This document shows, piece by piece, positions 53,566-64,000 of a stretch of DNA of 64,000 nt. How positions within the stretch are numbered: the first letter of the stretch is position 1; every line of letters starts with the position of its first letter. Source of the stretch: Flaccisagitta enflata (Eukaryota > Chaetognatha > Sagittoidea > Aphragmophora). The position numbers and the translations under genes were made by a program. The notes under the pieces are model-generated. The model had not been told where the DNA came from. It ran no database searches and worked only from the letters and a program-made list of their open reading frames with translations. The DNA is taken from positions 26,722,001 through 26,786,000 of the forward strand of contig OZ231126.1 of assembly GCA_965153355.1 (NCBI GenBank), in the 5' to 3' direction.

Positions 53566-54252
53566 GGTAAACAACGACAACAACAGCAACGACATCAACG
53601 ACAACAACAACAACAACAACAACAACAAAGGCATGTTCACTCTGGCGAAAAGAAAACAATTTTACTCATAACTGATTCAAATGGCAAACTGCTCAATCCA
53701 CAATTACTCAAACCGGAAGATAACGTCCAACGTGAAATCCGTTACCGTCTACAAAATGCCATTGGTGAAGTCCCTGAAGTTCAAGACCCAAACACAGTCA
53801 CAGATATTATTTTCCAGGTTGGCCTGAACAATCTCAATGACGGTTGGTCACCTGAGAAAATTCAGGACAGAACGGTGGAGATGCAGAAAAAGTATAAGAC
53901 AAGATTCCCCCATGCCAGGCAACATATTGCCGCACTTCCACCTCTTGAACCAAAACACAGACAGACCAATAAGCTGCTCCAAGGGCTGGTCAAACATATA
54001 AAATCAAATTTCATAACGACTAAACGCTTCCTGGACAGAAACACAAAGCAACTCAGGTTGAACATGTTTAAAGTCAAACGTAACCAACCAGACTTCCATT
54101 ACAACGAAACAGGAATAAAGATTCTTGCGAAAGAAATGAAAAAGAGTCTTTATTCACTTGCAAACAGAGACACTGAACCGTTGGCCCCGTTAAGAGGAAC
54201 CCAACCTCCAGTGATTACAATTGAAGATGAAGATGAGCCTATTTGGGTATAG
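52384..54252 (+). CDS. LINE ORF1 protein with coiled coil, polyQ and SGNH-esterase domain
   Basis: The ATG follows a run of 19 As and opens a 622-residue frame ending TAG at 54250-54252. An N-terminal basic motif PPPKKKKVD (about residues 35-43) is followed by a Ser/Pro/Gln-rich stretch with LPSQQNS repeats (about 110-140). A predicted coiled coil covers about 220-283. A glutamine-dominated tract, largely CAA codons, covers about 308-415. The C-terminal domain (about 423-595) has TDSNGK, VGLNNL and FHYNETG, matching the serine, asparagine and histidine blocks of SGNH hydrolases found in some LINE ORF1 proteins. Its expected role is RNA binding or self-association in the retrotransposition particle; the esterase's role is not settled. 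The frame is intact. Confidence 0.9.
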
Positions 54253-54264
54253 GATGAAATCCAA

Positions 54265-55704
54265 ATGGTCCACAATGACACAACAACCTATCCCAATTTA
54301 CTCATAAATACCCATAATGAAGATTACAACCATTTACCAACACACACAATTAACAAACCAGAAACAACCTCCCTCACAAATGAGCCAGAACCTACCACGA
54401 TAACATGCACCAGAGAAAAAAGTATCACTTCCATAAACACCGACAATAAACCAGATATGCCCACTATTATAGGCAATCAGTCTGGCCACAGCCGTAAACA
54501 CAAAAACGGAAAAAAAGGTACATTTTCCAATCAAATTAAGGTCATGTACTCAAACATCCGAGGCCTTAAAGGAAAGAAAACAAGCCTTATCGAAATCCTG
54601 GATGAAAACCAACCACATCTTTTTCTCCTCACAGAGACACAGCTAAGGAACAACTCTGGAGGAAAAATCGATGGTTATGAGTTTTACAGCAGGATAAGAA
54701 AGAAAGGGACAGGTGGCGGTGTGGGAATTTATGTCCGAAATGACTTAAAATCTAATGCCACTACAATCATTTCCACACGCAACATAGAAATCATCTGGGT
54801 AAGCATACATCGGAAAGGCCTTTCACCCATTTTGATTGGCACTTACTACGGGAAACAAGAGACCCGTACAAACAAAAGCGAAATCGAAAAAGAAATGCAA
54901 TTATTAAATGAAGAAATTGAGGAAATGAAAAGAGAAGGTGAAGTGCTACTAGCAATGGATGGGAACGCCAAAATTGGCTTGCTTGGGGAGCCCATTAGTC
55001 GCAATGGTAAACTCCTTTTACAGTTGGTAGAAAATACCAACCTAAAACTCGTCAATAATACCCCGAAGTGCAAAGGCAGGATAACGCGAGTCAACACAAA
55101 AAATCCTGACGAGCACTCAGCTATCGACTTTTTGCTAGCCTCAGAGAACGCCGAAAAATGGATTTCAGAGATGTTGATTGACGAAGAGGGACTGTACAAA
55201 TTGAAAGGAATAAACGAAACGGACCACAATACAATATGCATAGATATAAACATTACAAACATAGAAAAGATCAAAGTAATGAAACATGTAGGGTGGAACA
55301 TTAACGCCCCAGCAGAAAAATGGGAAGACTTCAAAAATGAACTTGATAAGAGACGTAATAAAGCCACACAAATAATAACAGACAAAACACAACCCCTGCA
55401 GAAGAGATACAATTTGTGGCTAAGAGAAATTGAGAATGCAGCCAGAGAAACGATAGGTAAAACCACCTTCAAAGAAGGTAAATTTGGCAAAACGTCAGAA
55501 GAAATAAAGAAATTAAGACAAATGAAGAAAGATCTAAAGAAAGAGATACAAATAGAAACCGACAAAGAAAAAAGAGATCTTCTTATTCTAGACCACAAGA
55601 AGATCCAAGAAACCACTAGAGAGGAAATCGTACGTGAGAAAACTGAACAGATAAAGAAAAAACTAGAGAATATAATAAGTGATACAACGGGGAAAACATT
55701 CTGA
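54265..55704 (+). CDS. LINE ORF2, endonuclease half (ends at in-frame TGA)
   Basis: The ATG lies 12 nt after the ORF1 stop. After a ~90-residue leader comes an APE-type endonuclease: SNIRGL, LTETQL (catalytic Glu), GTYYG, LAMDGNAKIG (the usual GDFN position), AIDFLLAS and ETDHN (catalytic Asp-His). A Lys/Glu-rich helical connector follows from about residue 350. The frame stops at TGA 55702-55704, and the same frame continues as reverse transcriptase. CGA to TGA (a CpG transition) would explain the stop. In an active copy this domain nicks target DNA to prime reverse transcription. Confidence 0.9.
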   Translation: MVHNDTTTYPNLLINTHNEDYNHLPTHTINKPETTSLTNEPEPTTITCTREKSITSINTDNKPDMPTIIGNQSGHSRKHKNGKKGTFSNQIKVMYSNIRGLKGKKTSLIEILDENQPHLFLLTETQLRNNSGGKIDGYEFYSRIRKKGTGGGVGIYVRNDLKSNATTIISTRNIEIIWVSIHRKGLSPILIGTYYGKQETRTNKSEIEKEMQLLNEEIEEMKREGEVLLAMDGNAKIGLLGEPISRNGKLLLQLVENTNLKLVNNTPKCKGRITRVNTKNPDEHSAIDFLLASENAEKWISEMLIDEEGLYKLKGINETDHNTICIDINITNIEKIKVMKHVGWNINAPAEKWEDFKNELDKRRNKATQIITDKTQPLQKRYNLWLREIENAARETIGKTTFKEGKFGKTSEEIKKLRQMKKDLKKEIQIETDKEKRDLLILDHKKIQETTREEIVREKTEQIKKKLENIISDTTGKTF

Positions 55705-55719
55705 GGTTTAAAAAGACAA

Positions 55720-57855
55720 ATGACAAGAGACCCAACGCTCGAATCAATGGCTGTAAAAGATAGAAATGGTCAAAGGCAATTTTCACCAGAAGGCATTAAA
55801 GAAGCAACGGCGGACTACTACCAGGATCTCTATAAAGATAAAGAATATCCATTTCATCCATACCATATTGAAGTGGAAGAGAAGATCAGGAATTACACAG
55901 AAGATGATCAACATGAAGACACACGTTACAACCAGCCGCCCACCATAGAAGAAATTACAAAAATTATTAATCTTAAAAAGAATGGTAAATCTACACCTGA
56001 TATTAAAAATGAAATGTTAAAACGCCCAGGCCTAGCCATGATCTACTTTCTCATGCCTTTGATCGAGACTATATGGGAAGATGAAACCATTCCCAAGGAA
56101 TGGATAACAGGATATATAACTAGTTTATGGAAAGGGAAAAACGACCGGGAAAATTTAGCAAATTATAGAGGGATTACCACCTGTTCAGCAATCGGCACAA
56201 TATTTGATACCATCATAGATAACAGGATTGAAAGTGTGGTCCCTTTCACACAAGCGCAAGGTGGAGGTAGAAAAAATGCATCAACCTTTGACCACCTCTT
56301 CCTTATGCGTGCAATGTTTGACATAGCCATCAAACAAAAAAGGGCCTCCTTCTTCACTTTCTACGATGTACAAAAAGCTTATGATAATGCAAGCAATAGT
56401 GATATGCTTGCATTATTATGGGACAGAGGACTCAGAGGAAAATCATGGCGAATTTTGAACAATCTTAACGGTAATCTAAGTGCTATCATGAAGACTCGAT
56501 TTGGCCCAACACGCGAAATCCCAATGGAAATTGGGGGGAAACAGGGCTCTCGTCTAACAGGCCGAATGTTCGCCAAACTCATGGATTCCCTCGCCGAAGA
56601 ACTGGAAGTGACAGGCGAGGGGTTCATGCTTGATGCAGATTTCATCATTGCAGTCCTACTGTGGGTGGATGATGTAGTCTCATGCGTCGACGGAAACGAA
56701 AATCAAGAAAAAATGCTCGAGAACATTCATGAATTTGCACTAAAACATAAGCTTTGCTGGGGTCAAGAGAAGTGCAAAGTCATGAGGATTGGGCGACACA
56801 CAGAAGAATCAAAACAATGGATGATTGGTGATATGCCCATCGAAGAAACGACCTCTTACAAATATCTGGGCGACCTGCTAACAAATGACGGAAAAAACGC
56901 GAAAAATCTTGAATCAAGGAAAAATAATGCTTTTGCGACTACCACTAGCATTAACTGTTTTGCCGCCAATGAAATACTCAAAAGAATCGAAACCGATGTA
57001 CTACTTAGACTCCATGAAAAGGTGACGGTTTCTGGCCTATTGACCAACGCTGAGTCATGGACCTTAAACCGGGGGGAAAAAGCTGAGCTTGAGAAGATAG
57101 AGGTACAATCTCTCAAGCACCTATTTGATCTGCCAGCTCATACCCCAACACCCGCCATCATTTTCACGCTTGGCACTCTCTTTACTGACCATCGTGTTGA
57201 AATTAAAAGACTAAACTACCTCCATCGTATACTTATCAGAGAAGAAGACCATTGGACAAAAAAGGCATTCAATACCTTAGATTCCATGAACATTGGGTGG
57301 AGTAAAAGCATAAAAGACACATTGACAGAGTATCATTTACCAACAGACTATGAAACAATAAAAAGTATGACGCAAAGACAATGGGGCAATCTCGTAAAAG
57401 AAAAAGTAGAGGCAATGAACAGAAGACGCCTCTACGATGACTGTCACAAGACAGTTGATGGAGTTCAAGTAGTAAAGACAAAAACCTCGAGTATCCCAAA
57501 TAACCTCCTGTCACATGCTTATACAAGAAAACCATGTGATGAAATCCTACAATGTACTAAACAAGAAACAAAAACAATTATCATAGCACGATTTGGGATG
57601 TTGGATTGCGGGCGCAATTTTAAAGGGAGTAATGACGAGACATGTAATGAATGTAGTGAAGTAGATGATGAGGAACATCGTTTGAACCATTGTATTAAAT
57701 ACCGTTCTTTCAATTATTATGACCATGAACAAAAAATACCATTTAAAAACATTTTTTCCACTGATGTAGATATACTACGAGACATCATCCCTAGAATTCA
57801 AAAGGTATGGGATACAAATTGCGCCCATGGAACAATGAAAAAAGAAGAATGTTAG
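55720..57855 (+). pseudogene. LINE ORF2, reverse-transcriptase half and zinc-knuckle-like C-terminus
   Basis: This is the same reading frame as 54265-55704, cut off by the TGA at 55702. Reverse-transcriptase blocks are intact: NYRGITTCSAIGTIFD, TFYDVQKAYD (first catalytic Asp), GGKQGSRLTGRMFAKLMDSL, LLWVDDVVS (the catalytic Asp pair, usually FADD) and YLGDLL. The C-terminus carries CNECSEVDDEEHRLNHC, a Cys-Cys-His-Cys arrangement common at LINE ORF2 ends. No further stop or frameshift was seen through TAG at 57853-57855. The copy is therefore a recent one, disabled by one stop unless the TGA is read through. Confidence 0.9.
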
Positions 57856-57868
57856 CATCGGGCAATCA

Positions 57869-57968
<100 letters not shown>

Positions 57969-58313
57969 AACATGCAAAATATAGTATGATTGCCATACAT
58001 TGATAATTTATACATTTTATTAATTGAACCATAACAACTGTAATAATGACCATGAAAGAAGGAAAGTTACATTTATTTTCGCATATGTTACCATTTTTCA
58101 TGCATTACCATTTTCATATGTTCATATTTCCACATGTTCATATGTTACCATTTTTGTATGACTACCATTTTCATATGCCATATTCATAACTTTCCAATGA
58201 TTATTTAAACACTTGTAGATTAGACTATTTATTGTACCACATTTCGCTCAAAAACAATTTATTGTTTATGTGTTGAATGGCGCATTATTGAGCAATATAA
58301 TCAATCAATCAAT

Positions 58314-58316
<3 letters not shown>

Positions 58317-58405
<89 letters not shown>
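58317..58405. repeat. (CT)n at the LINE 3' junction
   Basis: Pure CT repeat directly continuing the TCAATCAATC tail of the LINE. Confidence 0.97.
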
Positions 58406-58408
<3 letters not shown>

Positions 58409-58815
58409 CTTCCTCCTCCATTTGTTTGCTCATTGCATTGCGATCTAATCCATTTAACGAAGTTTGGTTTCTCCCCCTTTTCAAGGAAGTGAATTTATAT
58501 TGAATTAAGCTTTAAGGAGGGAGCGGAGAAATCCGCTTTGTATTCGTTCAGGTGTAAGCTAGCGTATGAGCTCTAAGCTCGCGTATGAGCTCTAAGCTTA
58601 CGGTTCACTCTCAATTTGTTGCGCATACTTTTCAAATAGCCTTCGCTAGAAAGAGTTCTAAACGGTTGTAGATTTACGCGATATTCCCGAATCTGTGACT
58701 TCAGTTGGTCGCATATAGCTTTACGTCCATCAGGCGCCTTATTTCAATTTTTGATTACAAATGTCTGCATCAGCCAAAGGTCCGAACTCCCTTCTCAGCT
58801 CTGTTCATTTCCGGT
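58406..58815. other. No gene seen; small GAGCTCTAAGCT palindromic motif
   Basis: AGCGTATGAGCTCTAAGCT is directly repeated near 58562 and 58582. Confidence 0.45.
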
Positions 58816-58821
58816 AAGCTT

Positions 58822-59605
58822 TAGACATACCCTGCTTTCAATATCGAGTGTTACCAGCAAAACCTTTATTGCGTTTAAAGTATATATTTTGGGAAATTCA
58901 GGTAGGATTTGCCAAAAAGTATATAACCTACCATTTGTTCATGCAAAATTTCAAAGGACTGGCTCAAGCCGTTTGGCTTCCACATGATTTTGAATGAAAA
59001 TGAGATAAACCCCATAAGAGAATTTTTTTAAAAATTGATTAACTGACACTGTGACATTGAATCATTGTCATTTCTTAACGTATCAAGCAAAAATGGCCAG
59101 ATTTATCTTGAAAGAAGGATATCAGTCTCAGTTTATGTATCTCTGTAGAAAAAGACCAAATCATTGAAATCTATGTGGAAAATCTGGGTTTTCCTTTTAA
59201 TTTTTGAAGTTTGAGCAGGTTTCAAATAACAACAACTGTATTTCAGCACCAAAATTCTTATAGAATGGTGAAAAGCTAAAATGATACAAATTAAGTGTCA
59301 ATTATTGACTATACATGACTTATTTGGTCATTCCAGCTCATGATGCACAAAGTTTATAAGGGTTCATACATATTAAATCGCTCAAAAATGTCATTTTTTT
59401 AGCAAATTTTGCTCAAATTTCATCAAATTTCAAATACATGTGGACGATGAACCGCTAGACCCAGCTTGACGAAATTTTGCATGAAATAATGGTAAGTTAT
59501 TTGCTTTCAGACAAAACCAACCGGATTTTCTAAAAATAAATACTTTAGACGCAATAAAGGTTTTGCTGGTAACACTCGATATTGAAAGCAGGGTAGATGA
59601 ACCGC
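58822..59605. repeat. Inverted repeat pair, ~160-bp arms, ~780 bp overall
   Basis: Arms at about 58830-58985 and 59440-59600 are reverse complements. They share ACCCTGCTTTCAATATCGAG, TGTTACCAGCAAAACCTTTA and CATGCAAAATTTC. There is no clear target duplication; it is probably a foldback element or its remnant. Confidence 0.82.
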
Positions 59606-59777
59606 ATAATCGTGGTGTTCTGAGATTCGTTTGACAAATTTGCATAATACATTGACATAAGTTAGGTAGTTCCTTCTGCTGTTGCGTACCAGACAGAATA
59701 ATGTTTTTAATCAAAACTATCATTCGAGCTCTACGTTACACGTTACACCAAGGAGTAGCTGCTTGCGTATGGGCCGG

Positions 59778-62582
59778 TGGCGTGTTCAGGATTTCCCAAA
59801 AATGCAAAAAACGCCTGTGCAGAAAGTTTGGGCACGTTATGAGGTTAGCATGACACAAAAAAATTATCAGCCGGGATTTTCTCTGAGTCCTTGGACCTCA
59901 CCACTTCTTTAAAGTTAGCCTGTCCGGGCCCAAAAAGGGTGTTTTTGATGTATAACCCTCAAAATTGAAATATTGCAAAAATGGTCAAAATTTTGCCAAA
60001 AATCTTCATTCTTGGGCTTGTTGGGTAGGAAAGACATCAAGGAAGGTGGTTGGGTGGGTGGTCAGGGGGGGTGGGGTGGGGGCAAGGGGGTCAAATTGGC
60101 CAAAATTGAGGTCCTGATGGAGGTGGTTGTAAAAAATGACAAAAAATCAAAATGTTGATTTTTTTGGTCAAAACATGTTGTAACTTGATGATTTTAGCCA
60201 AAAAACCAAATGTAAATTGGAATCATGGGTCAAAAATGCCAAATAACAGCCCTTGTGGTTTTTATTGATTTCAGGGTATCTACCATTCAACTTTGAAGGC
60301 TGATATCTCTTAAATGGTTAGGAGAAAATATTTTTGGTTAATCTCATTCAAAAGAACACTCAAAAAACTTTTAGAAGCTTGTGGATTTTGTCCTTTTTCA
60401 TTCAAAAATGGCGCCTCAGTAGTCTCGCAAAGTACAGCAAAAAATTACTTTTTTGACTGTTTGACCTTTACCACTGGGGTGTTTCATAGAGGGCTCATGG
60501 TCGAATTTGGGGCTGGCTGTGAAATCATAATTGGGTTATAGTTAGATGAAGTCCCCGAGCTCTTTCGTTGGCTTCCTGGAGGCTTCCACGAGTTACTCAG
60601 CCTCCGTACAGGTGGCCAAAAAGGCCAAAAAAGGCCAAAAATGACAAAAAAGCTTCAAGATTCAAATTTTTTGGTTAATTTGATTAGAAGAACCAAAATG
60701 TCTTTCTAGTTTACTCAGTTATATCTTATGGAATTGGGCTATGCTGAAAAACGACCAGCAAAAGCCGTGGGGGTCTCTAAGGACCCCAAAATGGCCAAAA
60801 AAAGAGCAAAAAATGACTCATTTTAGGAGATATCAAAAAATAATGAAATTTTTTTATCAAATCATCGTTTCATGCAAAGATGTAGTCTCAGTGAAGTACA
60901 AGAGACCAGAAATAGCAAAAAAATTCGACCCTCATGTCTGTATCAGGCCAAAAACAGGTCAAATATAGCCAAAGTAGGCTTAAAATGACAAAAAACTTCA
61001 AAATTCAAATCTTTTTGGTTAATTTGATTAGAAAAACCAAAACGTCTTTGTAGTTTACTCAGTTAAAACTTATGGAACTGTGCTATGCTGAAGAACAACC
61101 AGCGAAATCCCTGGAGGGGCTCTCAGGACCCAAATATGGCAAAAAAAAGGGGCAAAAATGACTCATTTTAGGGATTATTAAAAATAATGAAAAATATTGA
61201 AATTTTTTTACCAATTTATCGATTCATGCAAAAATATAGTCTCAGTGAAGTACATGAGACTAGAAATTTGACCCTCATTGCTGTATCAGGCCAAAAACAG
61301 GTCAAATATAGCCAAAGTTGGCTTAAAATGTCAAAAAAACTTCAAAGAAATCGTTAGTGATGCCAGTTAACGACCCGGCGGAAAGATTTTTTTGTTAATC
61401 CCTAAGATGAGTCATTTTTGGCCCTTTTTTTGGCCATTTTAGGGTCCATAGAGCCCCTCCAGGGCTTTCGCTGGTTGTTCTTCAGCATAGCACAGTTCCA
61501 TTAGTTTTAACTGAGTAAACTACAAAGACGTTTTGGTTTTTCTAATCAAATTAACCAAAAAATTTGAATTTTAAAGCTTTTTTTGTAATTTTAAGCTTAC
61601 TTTGGCTATATTTGACCTGTCTCTGGCCTGATACAGCCATGAGGGTCAATTTTTTTGCTATTTCTAGTCTCTTGTACTTCACTGAGACTATATTTTTGCA
61701 TGAATCGATGATTTGATAAGAAAATTTCAATATTTTTTATTATTTTTTGATATTCCCTAAAATGAGTCATTTTTTGCCCTTTTTGTATCTTGGGGTCTTG
61801 CCCACAGCTAGTTCACAGCCAGCCCAATTCCATAAAATATAACTGAGTAAACTAGAAAGACATTTTGGTTCTTCTAATCAAATAAAAAAATTTGAATTTT
61901 GATTTTTTAACATGTGGCCTTTTGGCCACCTGTACAGAGGCCGTAACTCGTGGAAGCCTCAGGGGCAAAAACAGGCTACAACTATGATTTCACAGCTATA
62001 AGTCAACCTCTGGCCCCCAGTGTATAGATCAAACAGTCAAAAAATGTTTTACATACTTAAGACTACAGCATTTTGGAAAATGACAAATTCTGAAGCTTCT
62101 GAATTTTAGTGCTGCTGAATGAGATTAATAAAACATTTTCTCTAACCGTTTAAGAAGATATCAGCCTACAAAGAATGGTAGATACCCTGAATCAATAAAA
62201 ACCACAAGGGTGTTGTGGCATTTTATTATGTCAATTTACTGTTTTTAAAAATCATCAGTTCTAATTTTGACAAAAAATCAACATTTTTTTTGTCATTTTA
62301 CAACCCAGCTCAGGCAGCAATTTTGCCTTTTTTTTTTGCCTTTACCATGATGTCTCACCCAGACCAAATGAAGATTTTTGGCAAAATTTGGACCATTTTA
62401 ATATTCAATTTGAGTTTCATCCACTTTCCTTTTTGGGCCTGACAGGCCAACTGAAGTGGTGAGGTCCGAGGACTCAGAGAAAATCCCGGCTGATGATTTT
62501 TTTGTGTCATGCTAACCTCATAACGTGCCCAAACTTTCTGCACAGGCGTTTTTTGCATTTTTGGGAAATCCTGAACACGCCA
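59778..62582. mobile_element. 2.8-kb foldback transposon with 9-bp target duplication
   Basis: ATGGGCCGG lies directly outside both ends (59769-59777 and 62583-62591). The termini are exact inverted repeats TGGCGTGTTCAGG, and inverted homology continues through GATTTCC, CGCCTGTGCAGAAAGTTTGG, CACGTTATGAGGTTAGCATG and beyond. The whole element is a giant imperfect palindrome centred near 61370. No coding frame is supported. A 9-bp duplication with long terminal inverted repeats is what Mutator-like foldbacks produce, but the superfamily is inference. Confidence 0.93.
60600..61345 (+). repeat. ~345-bp direct subrepeat in the left foldback arm
   Basis: Units at about 60650 and 61000 share TTTTTGGTTAATTTGATTAG, AGTTTACTCAGTTA, GCTATGCTGAA and GTCTCAGTGAAGTACA. 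Inverted counterparts lie at about 61400-61880. Confidence 0.88.
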
Positions 62583-62639
62583 ATGGGCCGGGACAGTTAT
62601 GTTTAAATTTTTGGCCGTTATTTTGGGCCATGACAGACC

Positions 62640-62715
62640 TTTCTACAGGCTCACCAACCGACGGACGGACACACCCTTAAATAGACACACTTAGCTTTGC
62701 AAGCGACTTAAACTT
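62640..62715 (+). repeat. Degenerate hairpin-ended repeat end
   Basis: AACCGACGGACGGACACACC then TTTGCAAGCGACTTAAAC resembles the core and end of the family, without an intact hairpin. Confidence 0.5.
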
Positions 62716-63816
62716 CCGCGACTGATAGACATAAACATGTTCATCGAAAGTGCCATGTGGATGTGGCGTGACCCTGTAAAAAAAAAAGCTCCTGTGAGTC
62801 ATACATGAGATCACAACCAACCTTCTAGCTCCTCAGCTACCTTTCCGTCAATCAAACCTTCTCCGTCTCTAATTAATCATCTTCGAAGGTTTTGTGACGA
62901 TTGAAACAAGCTTTCCTTTCATTCTTCTTTTCTTTTTATTTCCCCATCTAAAAGTTGACACCAGTGTCCAAATTCCTACACTGCGCTTTTTTTTTTTTCT
63001 TCTTCTTTGCCGTTTTTTGTGTGTCCTGGTCTCATCCATCATCGAATTTTGTCAGCTTCTTCAGTTTCTAATTGCCTTGAACTACAGTCAAACAAAAGAA
63101 GAAAAAAGATTCGGGGAAAATGAAAAGGTAAAATTTCTAATTTGCATAAAATGGATTCGGAATTTAACAATTTTTTGGGAGAGATGAGGAGAGAAACCAA
63201 GGAAACCCTTTTTTTGCTTTCGCATGAAAAAAGGAGAGAGAGAGAGAGAGAGAGAGATTCAGACAGAGAAACATATAGGTTAAGATAGATAGAGGGGGAA
63301 GCACGCAAACAGACAGACGCATGGAACAGGATGGTAGAAATCGGAGAAAGAAAGAAACTGACCGTGATAAACAGAATGACAGAGCGACAGGAGGACAGAC
63401 CGAGAGAAATTCAGTGGAAAGCTAGGTATAGGCGCCTTGGATTTTTCTCCAGCAATTTTCTTTTCTCGTTCCGATGATTTATCATCTTTAAAATTTCTTG
63501 ATGAGGATCAGAATTCAGTTGAAGCGTCAGCGGCGGTGGAGGTAGACCGCTGCTTTATAAGGAATCAAACTGATTGGTCAATACGATTCGCCTGACCGCC
63601 AGTCGCCCAGAGCTTGACGCCAGTTGACCCGAAATGATCGCCACCAACTTCAATGGTTTCATGATCCTGATGGTGCATAGATTATATTTCTGGAAAAAAT
63701 GAAATCTGTTTTGGGGCGCTTTTTAAGATATCTAAAAAAATAGTATCATTTCACTATATTTTTTACCATAACTCTCTGAGATAAGTTTTTTTGATAATTT
63801 TCACTGCAGATTTGAT
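62716..63816. other. No gene seen; short (GA)n at 63235
   Basis: Unique sequence with a short GA tract at 63233-63256. No coding frame is supported. Confidence 0.45.
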
Positions 63817-64000
63817 CTCAGATGATAGTTTCCGGATTGTTTGATATGTCACACTATATACTTTTGCAAAAGAAATAAAAGCTTATTTTTTAGTCACAAT
63901 ACTTTAAAAAACGATGTTAAATAGCAAAATTTAACTTTTTATTTCTTTTAAAAAGGTATATAGTGTCACATATCAAACAAACCGGAAACTATCATCTGAG
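63817..64000. repeat. Palindrome running to the window edge
   Basis: 63817-63885 and 63930-64000 are imperfect reverse complements (CTCAGATGATAGTTTCCGG, TTGTTTGATATGT, CACTATATAC) centred near 63908. The arms may continue beyond the window. Confidence 0.85.

Noticed and set aside
54846-55616. 256-codon minus-strand frame
   Set aside because: It is the shadow of LINE ORF2, whose endonuclease motifs lie on the plus strand.

Overview
The window is animal (metazoan) nuclear DNA. It contains spliced genes with GT-AG introns, LINE, Penelope-like and foldback transposons, and an extreme density of long microsatellites. It looks like a marine-invertebrate-type genome, but nothing in it fixes the phylum. 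Ordinary genes are few. At 768-2208 (minus) lies a complete four-exon calcineurin B gene whose spliced product is exactly 170 residues. At 5316-8904 (plus) is a large uncharacterised protein gene with a transposase-like feel, interrupted by one frame change or short intron. At 16445-16925 is a broken last-exon fragment of a pancreatic-lipase-family gene.

Almost everything else is mobile or repetitive. Several elements can be bounded by their own inverted ends and target-site duplications: a 3.0-kb element with a 10-bp duplication (18477-21501) nested in a TA-flanked element (18236-22244); a 3.5-kb foldback with an 8-bp duplication ATGCGTAT (46993-50471), itself carrying a nested 0.7-kb element; a 2.8-kb foldback with a 9-bp duplication ATGGGCCGG (59778-62582); and smaller TA-flanked palindromes or MITEs (13932-14542, 40421-40609). 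A Penelope-like fragment with GIY-YIG endonuclease and a hammerhead-like 3' motif lies at 20180-21293. A nearly full-length LINE (52178-58317) has an SGNH-esterase ORF1 with a long polyglutamine insert and an endonuclease/reverse-transcriptase ORF2 broken by one in-frame TGA. Both of its ends abut (CT)n.

The most original signal is a dispersed ~190-bp repeat family with more than a dozen whole or partial copies. It begins near AACAAGGCCGGATACACGG, carries a (GACC)n-type core and ends in a short palindrome (type sequence AGTCGCGTGCACGCGACT) followed by CTAA/CTAG. Between copies the stem changes sequence while staying paired. Microsatellites (GA, GT, GAA, GAAA, GTT, GAAT, ATC) fill much of the rest, and their repetitive translations are not genes. 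Stretches described as empty are those where I saw no supportable gene.
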